Of a stretch of 64,000 nucleotides of DNA, positions 1 to 8,053 are shown one piece after another (the first letter of the stretch is position 1; each line of letters begins with the position of its first letter). Position numbers and translations under genes: made by a program. Source of the DNA: Betaproteobacteria bacterium SG8_41 (GTDB lineage Bacteria; Pseudomonadota; Gammaproteobacteria; Burkholderiales; SG8-41); the NCBI GenBank assembly GCA_001303585.1, contig LJTT01000012.1:1-64000 (forward strand), read 5' to 3'. The notes beneath the pieces are model-generated. The model had not been told where the DNA came from and did not search any database. It was given only the letters and a program-made list of their open reading frames with translations.

Positions 1-2045
1 GCCTCGAAAGCCGACTCGTCGTCACCCCACAGAACGCCTTGGACCGCGGACAGCTTAACCGGCGTCTCGAAGGTCGCTGCGGAGTCCAGGCTTACCGTGA
101 TGTACTCGCCCAGGTCCTCTGGGTCAGCGACGTTGGTCTGCGTGCCCCAGGCCAGATAGATCACTTCGCGATTCTGACAGAAGGCCGGATCGGTCGGGCA
201 GAGCGTGCCATTGGTCTTGGGCGTGCCGAACATGCGCGGCTCACGCGCGTTGATGCCCTTGTCGGCAATGTTGGTCACGTTCTGGGGATTGTCCCAGCTG
301 CCGGTGTCGACATTGAACTTGCGGATCCAGAAGTTGTAGTTGTCCGCCTGCGCCGCGAGCTGGACAAGATCCGAGGTATAGTTGTAGCCGATCCACAGGT
401 CCCGGCCGCGTAGCACGCCGCGGTGCGCCAGCGCGTTCTCGACAGCGTTCAGTTCCGTATCATCGGTGAGATTAGCCGTCGTCGCGACCGGCGTCTGGCT
501 GCTCACGTTTTCGGCGCGTTCGCTCGTCAACGTGGTTGCCGTTGCGTAGTCCGAGGTCTCGCAGGCCGCGGCATCGACAGCAGGCACCAGGTCGGCCGGC
601 TGCAGCCCTCCCATGCCGCGCCGGACCACGATGTCGGACGGCCCGCCCATGGTGAACAGGCCTTCCTTCCACAAAATCACGATCTGGATGCCGTCCGCGC
701 CGGCGTCGGTTGGGCTCTGCGTCAACAAACGAACGCGGCGGCCATTCTTGGCCGGATCGCTGAGGATGCAACCCGCCTTCGCTTCCGCCGTTGCCGGCGG
801 TGCATTGAACGGGAACGCATGGTAGCGGATGAATTTCCCCGAGTGTTTGATGGCCGCTTCCTTGGTCTCCTCGTAGGCGATGATCGTTGTCGTGCCCACC
901 ATGTCGATATTCGGACGCGACGCGCCGGCCTGGCCGGTTTCAAGCGCGCTCGGATCAACCAGCGCGCCCGCGCCATCGTAAACGTAGGTCGCCGCTCCAT
1001 GGACGCCGGATGCCCCGGGGACGCCATAGAGACCGGTCCAGTTGTCGGTCAACCGCACCGCGGGCTGCAGCACGAAATCGTCGGCCGGCGTGCCCGGTAC
1101 TGAGAGGTCCACGGTGGCGTAGGCGTACCAGATATCGGTGCCGCCTCCCGTTTTGGCCCCCGATGCCCCATCGCCGGGGCCGTCCCCTTCGCCCAGTTGC
1201 AGGCCCTGCGGATCTTCCTGCCAGGTAATGCCGATTTGACCCTTGTTGTAGTTGGCCGAAGCGGCGTCGGTGTTGATGCTGCCTCGGCTAAAGTCCATGA
1301 TGGCGTCGCGCATGCCCGTGTTGAGCTGGAGTGGCGTGCTCCAGCTGGCGCCCTTGTTCGTGGAATAAGACGTCCACACGCAGGAGAACGGGATGACGCG
1401 ATTGTCCCGCTCAACATACAGGACGGCGCGCTGCACGGAGGGCTGGATACCTGCTGTGGCGAGATCTCCATCGGGACAGTACTTGCTGACCCAGGTCAGC
1501 ACCATCATCGGACCGCTGGTCTTGATGTTGGCCTTGTCGATGTCGCCCGGGTAGGGAGAAGGATCGCCCAGTGTGCCGCGCCAGTCGAAAATACCCGTGC
1601 TGAACTTGTCCGCCGACTGCGAGACGTTGACCGCAGCTGACCAATCGCCTATCTGGTTACAGGTCTTGGTGACGCTCGGCTTGCAGGTCTTGACGAAAAT
1701 GTCACGCGCCGGGCGCTCTTCTGCGGCCTTGACGTCATACACCCAGCCCACACCTTCGGGCGAATCGCCGTAAACCACGACCAGCGTGCCGTCGCCCAGG
1801 CGCTGTATCTTGGGTTTGTCACCGGATATGCCGTCGCTCAGCGCGAATGGCGTCTGAACGGCGATCGGGTCTGACGGCAGAGGAGGGCTGTCAGGCCCAT
1901 CGGGAGGGCTGACCTCCCCATCGTCACCACCAGGGGGAGAGCTGTCGGTCGTATCGAGAGCGCTAACGCCCACCTCGCCACCACCACCGCAACCGGCGAC
2001 GAATAGAAGAGCAGTGATCCAGAAAGCGTAAAGCAGGTGTTTCAT
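1..2045 (-). CDS. Large exported lipoprotein, 3' end cut by window edge
   Basis: The frame is open from the ATG at 2045 to the left edge (681 codons), so the C-terminus is missing. A GGAGGTGG ribosome site sits just upstream of the ATG. Residues 1-19 are a lipoprotein signal with lipobox FVAGC (Cys19), followed by a Gly run and a Ser/Pro/Asp-rich linker (about 25-60) of imperfect SPP-GDD repeats. The body has sialidase/beta-propeller-like blocks such as VLTWVSKYCPDG, GITWQEDPQGLQLGEGDG and TDIWYAYATVDLS. From memory this resembles the 'choice-of-anchor O' group of secreted proteins, but that is a recollection and not a search. The product is probably anchored in the outer membrane facing the periplasm or surface. 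The next gene upstream is also a lipoprotein, so the two may be co-expressed. Function unknown. Confidence 0.75.
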   Translation of the reverse strand, partial: MKHLLYAFWITALLFVAGCGGGGEVGVSALDTTDSSPPGGDDGEVSPPDGPDSPPLPSDPIAVQTPFALSDGISGDKPKIQRLGDGTLVVVYGDSPEGVGWVYDVKAAEERPARDIFVKTCKPSVTKTCNQIGDWSAAVNVSQSADKFSTGIFDWRGTLGDPSPYPGDIDKANIKTSGPMMVLTWVSKYCPDGDLATAGIQPSVQRAVLYVERDNRVIPFSCVWTSYSTNKGASWSTPLQLNTGMRDAIMDFSRGSINTDAASANYNKGQIGITWQEDPQGLQLGEGDGPGDGASGAKTGGGTDIWYAYATVDLSVPGTPADDFVLQPAVRLTDNWTGLYGVPGASGVHGAATYVYDGAGALVDPSALETGQAGASRPNIDMVGTTTIIAYEETKEAAIKHSGKFIRYHAFPFNAPPATAEAKAGCILSDPAKNGRRVRLLTQSPTDAGADGIQIVILWKEGLFTMGGPSDIVVRRGMGGLQPADLVPAVDAAACETSDYATATTLTSERAENVSSQTPVATTANLTDDTELNAVENALAHRGVLRGRDLWIGYNYTSDLVQLAAQADNYNFWIRKFNVDTGSWDNPQNVTNIADKGINAREPRMFGTPKTNGTLCPTDPAFCQNREVIYLAWGTQTNVADPEDLGEYITVSLDSAATFETPVKLSAVQGVLWGDDESAFE

Positions 2046-2297
2046 GGCCACCTCCTCGTCCGCCGGAAAGACGCTACCCGACCCGTGGTCGTGCGAGCAG
2101 TTTGCGGAGGACGTTCCGGGCCATTTTTCGCGCGCTGTTAGGCGCCGTTACTTCGTCACAAATTCGTAGGTTCTGACCCCAATCGCAGAAGAAGCCCCCG
2201 TTTCCGCAGCAAAATCGTTGGGGATACGCCCTTCGCCTTGGTGAGTCGGCTGACCAGCGCATCCCCACTTCACAGCGTCCGGACCGGCTCTGCACTG

Positions 2298-4013
2298 CTA
2301 CTTCGCTGGCAGGTGCCCGGCACCGCCTGAAGGAGTGCGAGACCCCTGCAGGCTGGTGGTTGCCCCCTGGATCGTGATATCGATATAGACCTCATTCTCG
2401 TTTACCAGCGTTCCGTTGGCGGCCGCGATGATGTTTGTGTTGTCTCCATGCATCGATTGTGGATCCAGTGAGAAGGTGAGCCTCCACTGGCCTTCCTTCG
2501 GAATGCCGCCAGGCATGACCTCGTCCTTCAGCATCCAGACAAATCCGTAGGTCAGGTTGCCGCCCACATTGATTTCGGCGCCCAGGAAGCCAGGTCCGTC
2601 GCCTTCCCAGAGCCCTCCATCGAATGCGGTGTAACCCGCCGGGTTGCCGTCTGCATCCAGTTTCTCGATCTTCAGGTGGGCATTCGCCGCGAAGACGAAC
2701 GCGGTCAGGTTGTCGTATTCGGTGCCGTCAGTCCCGTAAATCTCGTTTCTCATGGTCCCGTAGAGGGATTGCATGTTGTAGGACTTCACAGCCGCCGTCA
2801 GCGGCTTGGTGAGCACCATCTCGATCCTGACTACTGAACCCCCCGTCAATCTCTGGCTGATCAGGTTGTCGCCCCACTTGGCAGTGACTTCCTGCAAAGT
2901 GCCCGCGCCTTTTTCCCACCATCCCTGCCACGTGTTGGCCGTCTGTTGCTCGTAATAGGCCACGCCGCCCAGGTCATAGGCCGTGCCTGGATCGAAATAC
3001 GGCAGCTGGGTCACGGGAACCGGCAAGCTCAACAATGCAGCTGCCTCCCCGCTGGACGGACGCAGTCCGGTGTTGAAGTCGATCGCGGCCAAGTCAGTCG
3101 TCCGCGTTCCGGTGATGGGTGCGCCACCCAGGCCGATATCGTCGGCGAAGATCATCGCCGCCGCGAAGTTGTTTCCGAAGCCGGTGTCACCGGTGCCGCC
3201 CGGAGGGCCGGATTGCAGATACAAAGATACTTCTGCAGTAGGCGTTTGCCCGCCGGCATTCTTGGCGCTGACAACCCAGTAGATGTCAACTCTTGGCGTC
3301 AGGCCGGCATTGTCTATGAACTCATAACTCGCCTGTCCGGCGACCACCGGTATCGAGATGAGGTGGTTACCTGGCAAGAATGCCTCCCCTGCCGTCAAGC
3401 TGCGGTAGATCTCAAAAGTCTCCGTCGGCCCCCCCGACGTCGGTAGTGACCAATTCAAAGTCGCTGAAAGGATGACCTCCTCTCCCTCAGTTTTCGCCAC
3501 CGTGAAATTGGTCGGTACTCCGGGTGCTTCAACCGTCGGGTCAAGCGGTTTGTACATCACTTCTGCCGCAGCCGTTTCTCCGGCGGCGTTCTTCGCACTG
3601 ACAACCCAGTAGTTTTCAACCGGCTCCAGCGCGTTGTGTACAAACTCATAGATTGCCTGGCCCGCAACCACATCTATTGTTTGGATGTGGTTATCCGGGA
3701 ATGTTTGCCCTGCTGTGGTGCTGTGGTAGAGCTCGTAGGTGGCTGGCGCGCCCCCTGTAGTCGGCGGTGACCAGCTCAGCGTCGCCGAATAATCAACGTT
3801 CGGCGTTGCTGCTACCGCAAAACCTGTCGGCACGCCGGGTGCTTCAACAGTAGCCGGCAGTGGAGCCGGTGCCGTGCCGTCGTCTGCAACGGGAGTCGAG
3901 CCACCCCCGCCACAGCCCGCAAATAAAAAGGCTATAAACGCGAGGATTACAACAGGGGTAAACCATGAACCGATCTGTTGCCATCCATATTTGCTGATTA
4001 GAGTCGGTCTCAT
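2298..4013 (-). CDS. Lipoprotein with two fibronectin type III domains
   Basis: 571 residues. The start is supported by AAGGAG eight bases upstream. A hydrophobic segment (about 20-32) ends in lipobox LFAGC (Cys34), then Gly4. Two fibronectin-III-like modules follow at about 58-155 and 160-265; each begins APGVPT and carries a LSWSPP/LNWSLP strand and a YWVVSAKNA strand, and they are clear internal duplicates. The C-terminal 300 residues hold no motif I recognise (blocks such as TYGFVWMLKDE and EGQWRLTFSLD suggest a beta-rich domain). It lies 252 bp upstream of the preceding lipoprotein on the same strand. Probably a cell-surface adhesion or binding protein; the ligand is unknown. Confidence 0.85.
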   Translation of the reverse strand: MRPTLISKYGWQQIGSWFTPVVILAFIAFLFAGCGGGGSTPVADDGTAPAPLPATVEAPGVPTGFAVAATPNVDYSATLSWSPPTTGGAPATYELYHSTTAGQTFPDNHIQTIDVVAGQAIYEFVHNALEPVENYWVVSAKNAAGETAAAEVMYKPLDPTVEAPGVPTNFTVAKTEGEEVILSATLNWSLPTSGGPTETFEIYRSLTAGEAFLPGNHLISIPVVAGQASYEFIDNAGLTPRVDIYWVVSAKNAGGQTPTAEVSLYLQSGPPGGTGDTGFGNNFAAAMIFADDIGLGGAPITGTRTTDLAAIDFNTGLRPSSGEAAALLSLPVPVTQLPYFDPGTAYDLGGVAYYEQQTANTWQGWWEKGAGTLQEVTAKWGDNLISQRLTGGSVVRIEMVLTKPLTAAVKSYNMQSLYGTMRNEIYGTDGTEYDNLTAFVFAANAHLKIEKLDADGNPAGYTAFDGGLWEGDGPGFLGAEINVGGNLTYGFVWMLKDEVMPGGIPKEGQWRLTFSLDPQSMHGDNTNIIAAANGTLVNENEVYIDITIQGATTSLQGSRTPSGGAGHLPAK

Positions 4014-4349
4014 CTCACGTCTCCTTCCGAAATCTGCTTTCCAGCGAGACCGCCGACGCCCCGATTAGCTGCTGGCCTTTGTGGTGTTAGTTACGCCCCT
4101 ACGCTCGGTGGCGCCTGTCACAAGCGGCCCACCTGTTCGATGTTCTTTTCTCCGCTGCTTGAAATATTCCTCACAAATTAACTGGGATGATCTGAGCAGC
4201 GAGTTAATCAACCTCACGGCCCCTGGACATCACCGTTCATGAGTTAGCGTTCATGCTCCATCGAATCACCCCGCTCCAATTTCCAGAAAATCCACGATCC
4301 GGGTTGTCTTCTCTGGTCCATGACTTCGCCCGATCGGCTCTGCCTTTGA
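4014..4349. other. Gene-free gap, nothing recognised
   Basis: 336 bp between two minus-strand genes. It is lower in G+C than the genes. I see no credible reading frame, RNA gene, strong promoter hexamers or tandem repeat. It presumably carries the promoter of the fibronectin-III lipoprotein. Isolated GTTAG-type words do not form an integron attC site. Confidence 0.5.
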
Positions 4350-4724
4350 CTAGCGGCCGCGCCCGCCCGGGCCCATGCCACCTCCCGGGCCCATGCCCCG
4401 GCCCATTCCCTTCTGAGGTGGCTCATCGGGGATAGCACCGCCGCGTTCATGCGCTCGTTCTTTCATGCGCTCGTGATGCTCGGCCCGAATTCTTTCCCGT
4501 TCCTGCTCGCTCGTCGCCTTGCGCATCCGCTCCTGATATTCGTTGCGCTCCCGGGGGCTCATCATTTCCCACCCATAGACGGAGCGCTGCCGAGCCTCGG
4601 TTTGAGCTTGCTCAGTGCGCTGCATCCGCTCGGGTTCCATGCTTTGGGATCGACCCTGCGCGCCCGCACCTGCAGTTCCAACTGCAAGGGCTAGCGCTGC
4701 GGCCACCGGAAGAAAACAATTCAT
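4350..4724 (-). CDS. Small secreted Arg/Glu-rich helical protein
   Basis: 124 residues from the ATG at 4724, chosen because TGAGG lies about seven bases upstream and the protein then opens with a clean Sec signal (MNCFLPVAAALALAVGTAGAGA). Longer starts at 4736 and 4772 lack a ribosome site. The mature part is a charged helix (about 50-95) with the pattern MSPRERNEYQERMRKA then EQERERIRAEHHERMKERA. It ends in a Gly/Met/Pro tail of repeated GMGPGG. Similar short helical periplasmic proteins are common in Proteobacteria and are usually left as hypothetical. The helix recalls Spy/CpxP-like chaperones or metal sensors, but the LTxxQ motif of that family is absent. Confidence 0.75.
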   Translation of the reverse strand: MNCFLPVAAALALAVGTAGAGAQGRSQSMEPERMQRTEQAQTEARQRSVYGWEMMSPRERNEYQERMRKATSEQERERIRAEHHERMKERAHERGGAIPDEPPQKGMGRGMGPGGGMGPGGRGR

Positions 4725-5267
4725 CGCCAGCCTCATTAACAAGAAAGTAATCAAAGAGCTAAGCAGCAGCATTAAATGGAGCTACTTTTGTATTGAAAAA
4801 TAATACTCTTCGCAGTCGAAGGCGTATTGATGAAAGTCAATAAGCACACGGATTTTTTTCGTTCCGACGGGCAGCGTGAAAGGGGTCGCCCGGCGTCTAC
4901 GCTCGCGGCGCGCCCGGACTGCACGAACCGGTAACGCGCGCCTCCGTGAGGAGGGGAGGAGGAGACTACGAGACTAGGAGGCTAAGACTAGGAAACCAGT
5001 AGGTCAGGAAACCAGGAGACAGCGCGTAACAAAATGAAGCGGCTGTGGATGGCTCCCGCCACTTCGTCGCCTCGCGCCACAACGCCCGGTTAGCTGCACA
5101 GAGGCAGCTGGTTTCGTCGGCTCGAATGTGCGCGTGCACATTCTTCGAAACCCCGATTCGCCCTCGCGCAAGAGGGGAATTCATTTTGTTAACTACCCTA
5201 CGCAGGTTTGTCGATGGCGCGCTTGCAGCGCACTCGACCGATCACACGCAGTGACTGAGTCACCTCG
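4725..5267. other. Gene-free gap with purine-rich quasi-repeats
   Basis: 543 bp. 4951-5025 is a purine-rich stretch with loosely repeated words (GAGACTA, GACTAGGA, GGAAACCAG, about 10-14 bp spacing). 5028-5190 has a long-range inverted pair, AACAAAATGAA near 5028 and its complement TTCATTTTGTTA near 5177. 5240-5262 contains a GTGAC/GTCAC hairpin just past the mlaA stop; without a U tract it is only a weak terminator candidate. No convincing coding frame on either strand. Confidence 0.5.
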
Positions 5268-6227
5268 TCACTGATTCTGGCCGGAGGAAGGCAGCCAGAC
5301 CCGAACGACGCGCGCTTGCGTCGGGGAGTCGGCGGGCGCAATGGCGCTCGGCTCCCGCGAGGTTTCCGTATCGGGCTTGAGTCCCGGCGATTTGGGTTCG
5401 GCGCCATCGAAGAGACCAGGTCCAAAGCTGAAGGGCCCATCGAAGGGGTCGGCAAACGGCGGTATGCCGAGGCGGCTGTTCGAGGCGCCCGGTTTGGATT
5501 GCGGCTCGGGGACCTCGTCTTCGCGCGGCGGCCTGCCGTCGTACACCAGATTGCGGCGGCGCTGGAGATAGGCGTCACGCACGAACTCGTAGGGATCGAG
5601 TGCGGCGGCTTCCAGGACTCTCGAAGCAGCCAACAAATCGGCGCGTATACCGACGTAACGCAGGATTACGATGTTCCTGCGGGTGCTGTAGGGCCGTACG
5701 TAGGTGATGGGCCATACATACGCATCGCCAAACCAGCCAACCGTATCCCGAATATTGCTCGGACCGAGGAAAGGCAGCACGAGGTAAGGCCCGTCGCCGA
5801 AGCCCCAGACCCCAAGCGTTTGCCCGAAATCTTCATTGTTCTTGGTAAGGCCGGCATCAGCCGCGACATCCATGAAACCCAGAACCCCAGCCGTGGAGTT
5901 GATGACGATCCGGCCGAGGTCATTCTCCGCATCCTCGAATTTTCCCTGCAGCAGGTCATTGGCCAGGACGATCACATCATTGATGTTGGAGAAGAAGTTC
6001 CTGAGTCCGGTTCGGACAAAGGCAGGAATCATCCGGCCCTGGTAGAGCTCCGCGGCCGGCTTGACCAGCAGATGATCGACGCCATCATTGAAATGATAAA
6101 TGGCGCGGTTCACGGGCTCGAGCGGGTCACGCGGATTGCCATTGGTCGCGCAACCGCCGGCGAAAAGGGCGAGCGCGAGCAGTACCGTCATCGTGCGCAA
6201 TTGAACCCGGGGCAGCATCGGTGTCAT
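5268..6227 (-). CDS. mlaA: MlaA/VacJ outer-membrane lipoprotein
   Basis: 319 residues. MlaA is the outer-membrane component of the Mla pathway, which removes mislocalised phospholipid from the outer leaflet and passes it to periplasmic MlaC. Signal peptide with lipobox FAGGC near residue 26. The family core runs from about 31 to 235, with the diagnostic DPLEPVNRAIYHFND, DAENDLGRIVINSTAG and DFGQTLGVWGFGDGPYLVLP. The C-terminal 80 residues are a Pro-rich tail longer than in the usual 230-260 residue protein. No mlaBCDEF genes are adjacent. An extended -10 element lies 25-40 bp upstream of the start. Identification is secure. Confidence 0.95.
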   Translation of the reverse strand: MTPMLPRVQLRTMTVLLALALFAGGCATNGNPRDPLEPVNRAIYHFNDGVDHLLVKPAAELYQGRMIPAFVRTGLRNFFSNINDVIVLANDLLQGKFEDAENDLGRIVINSTAGVLGFMDVAADAGLTKNNEDFGQTLGVWGFGDGPYLVLPFLGPSNIRDTVGWFGDAYVWPITYVRPYSTRRNIVILRYVGIRADLLAASRVLEAAALDPYEFVRDAYLQRRRNLVYDGRPPREDEVPEPQSKPGASNSRLGIPPFADPFDGPFSFGPGLFDGAEPKSPGLKPDTETSREPSAIAPADSPTQARVVRVWLPSSGQNQ

Positions 6228-6258
6228 CGACCGTACCGAACTTATTGTTAGGACGGCG

Positions 6259-6268
6259 GATTATAGCA
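6259..6268 (-). promoter_or_regulatory. Extended -10 promoter of mlaA
   Basis: On the minus strand the sequence reads TGCTATAAT, a consensus TATAAT preceded by the TGn extension. It is placed so that transcription would begin about 25 nt before the mlaA ATG at 6227. The -35 region (TTTTTG at 17 bp) is poor, as is usual for extended -10 promoters. Confidence 0.55.
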
Positions 6269-6342
6269 AGTCATGGATGGTGCAAAAAGCGGCTTAGTTC
6301 CGGCTTTAGACGCCAGGACAAACAGGGCGCACTGCTAGCTGT

Positions 6343-6371
6343 ATGGCATGGTGCGCGAGCGCTGCTATACT
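6343..6371 (+). promoter_or_regulatory. Sigma-70-like promoter of gabD
   Basis: ATGGCA (4/6 to TTGACA), 17 bp spacer, TATACT (5/6 to TATAAT). It would give a leader of about 65 nt before the gabD start at 6444. It lies in the divergent gap between mlaA and gabD. Confidence 0.45.
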
Positions 6372-6443
6372 GTCTTTTCCCAGGTTTTTTCCACATGCGT
6401 GGTGGTGACGCCGCCCGCTTCTTTTTTCGATACGAGGATTCCC

Positions 6444-7925
6444 ATGCTGCAAAAAGTGAAACCTGCTTTTCAATTGAAGGACATGAGCTTGTTTCGGCAG
6501 CAATGCTATATCGATGGCGCTTGGGTGGATGCCGACAACAAGGCCACTATCGCGGTGCACAATCCTGCTGATGGCGCGCAGATTGGCACTGTTCCGAACA
6601 TGGGTCAGGCCGAGACGCGGCGCGCCATCGAAGCTGCCAATGCCGCGTGGCCGGCATGGCGCGCGAAGACCGCCAAGGAGCGTGCGGCCATCCTTCGCAA
6701 GTGGTTCGAGCTCATGATGGCGAACGTGGAAGACCTGGCCGTGCTGATGACGGTGGAGCAGGGCAAGCCGCTCACCGAGTCGCGCGGAGAGATCGCCTAC
6801 GGCGCCTCGTTCATCGAGTGGTTCGCGGAAGAAGCCAAGCGCGTCTACGGTGACACGATTCCCGCGCAATCACCGGATCGCCGCATCGTCGTGATCAAGG
6901 AGCCGGTCGGCGTGTGTGCCGCGGTGACACCGTGGAACTTTCCCAACGCAATGATCACGCGCAAGGCGGGGCCGGCGCTGGCTGCGGGCTGCACGATGGT
7001 GATCAAGCCGGCGAGCATGACGCCGTATTCCGCGCTCGCGCTATGCGAGCTCGCCGAGCGGGCCGGCATACCCAAGGGAGTGGTGTCTGTCATCACTGGC
7101 GCTTCTGGCCCCATCGGCAAGGAGCTCACGAGCAATCCGCTGGTGCGCAAGTTCACCTTCACCGGCTCGACCGAGGTCGGCAAGCAGCTGATGCAGCAAT
7201 GCGCGACGACGGTGAAGAAAGTTTCACTCGAGCTGGGCGGCAACGCGCCCTTCATCGTGTTCGACGACGCCGATCTTGACGCCGCCGCAGAGGGCGCGCT
7301 GGCTTCGAAGTACCGCAACTCGGGGCAGACCTGCGTTTGCGCCAACCGCGTGTTCGTGCAAGAGGCTGTCTACGATAAGTTTGCGAAGAAGCTTGCCGAA
7401 AAGGTCGCGGCGATGAAGGTCGGCAGCGGGCTTGAGACCGGCGTCGTCCAGGGGCCGCTCATCGACATGAAGGCCGTCGAGAAGGTGGAAGAGCATATCG
7501 CGGACGCGCTCGCTAAGGGCGCGCGCGTGGTTGTCGGCGGCAAGCGCCACGAGAAGGGCGGCCAGTTCTTCCAGCCCACGGTGCTTGCGGACGTTACTAC
7601 CTCGATGAAGATCACGCACGAAGAGACTTTCGGCCCGGTGGCGCCGCTCTACCGTTTCAAGACGGAAGAGGAACTCATCAAGCTCGCCAACGACACTGAG
7701 TACGGCCTCGCGGCCTATTTTTACAGCCGCGATATCGGCCGCATCTGGCGGGTAGCGGAAGGAATCGAATCAGGCATCGTCGGCATCAACATCGGCATCA
7801 TCTCAACCGAGGTAGCGCCGTTCGGCGGCATGAAGGAGTCCGGCATCGGGCGCGAGGGCTCGAAGTACGGCATCGACGAGTTTCTCGAGGTCAAATATCT
7901 TTGCATGGGCGGCATCGACAAATAG
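6444..7925 (+). CDS. gabD: NAD(P)-dependent succinate-semialdehyde dehydrogenase
   Basis: 493 residues from the ATG at 6444, which has GAGGA upstream; the longer frame from 6348 would add an unlikely leader. It oxidises succinate semialdehyde (or a similar short aldehyde) to the acid. Aldehyde dehydrogenase landmarks are all present: PWNFPNAM, IKPASMTPYSALAL, FTGSTEVGKQL, general-base Glu in LELGGNAPF (about 262), nucleophile Cys in GQTCVCANR (about 296) and the C-terminal PFGGMKESGIGREG. CVCANR and NAPF are the pattern of the GabD group. It is single, with its own promoter and a strong terminator, and no gabT neighbour. Confidence 0.93.
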   Translation: MLQKVKPAFQLKDMSLFRQQCYIDGAWVDADNKATIAVHNPADGAQIGTVPNMGQAETRRAIEAANAAWPAWRAKTAKERAAILRKWFELMMANVEDLAVLMTVEQGKPLTESRGEIAYGASFIEWFAEEAKRVYGDTIPAQSPDRRIVVIKEPVGVCAAVTPWNFPNAMITRKAGPALAAGCTMVIKPASMTPYSALALCELAERAGIPKGVVSVITGASGPIGKELTSNPLVRKFTFTGSTEVGKQLMQQCATTVKKVSLELGGNAPFIVFDDADLDAAAEGALASKYRNSGQTCVCANRVFVQEAVYDKFAKKLAEKVAAMKVGSGLETGVVQGPLIDMKAVEKVEEHIADALAKGARVVVGGKRHEKGGQFFQPTVLADVTTSMKITHEETFGPVAPLYRFKTEEELIKLANDTEYGLAAYFYSRDIGRIWRVAEGIESGIVGINIGIISTEVAPFGGMKESGIGREGSKYGIDEFLEVKYLCMGGIDK

Positions 7926-7940
7926 CCTGTTCCCGCTCCA

Positions 7941-7976
7941 TAAAAAAACGCCACCGCTTGCGGTGGCGTTTTTTTA
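7941..7976. terminator. Bidirectional intrinsic terminator
   Basis: CGCCACCG-CTTG-CGGTGGCG hairpin (7949-7968), preceded by seven A and followed by seven T, between convergent gabD and the channel gene. It would terminate in both directions. Confidence 0.9.
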
Positions 7977-7985
7977 TGGCGGAAA

Positions 7986-8053
7986 AGCGTGAAGAATAGT
8001 GAATGGACTGTACCGTCGCCGGTCATCCATCACTCATCACCCATCACGCTTCA
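7986..8053. repeat. Inverted minisatellite arms at a stop codon
   Basis: Left arm GTGAAGAATAGTGAATGGAC (about 7989-8008) and right arm of CATCACTCATCACCCATCAC type (about 8023-8053) are imperfect inverted copies around a short loop. The right arm runs into the TGA stop of the channel gene at 8051-8053. Confidence 0.6.

Noticed and set aside
2130-2150. GTTAGGC word resembling an integron attC core (also GTTAG-type words near 4085 and 5090)
   Set aside because: No partner RYYYAAC core at a suitable distance on either strand, no imperfect inner arms and no integrase; the flanking genes are ordinary single genes.
2074-2295. 73-codon minus-strand frame between the two lipoprotein genes
   Set aside because: No ribosome site, composition unlike a protein, and it overlaps low-G+C gap sequence; probably chance.
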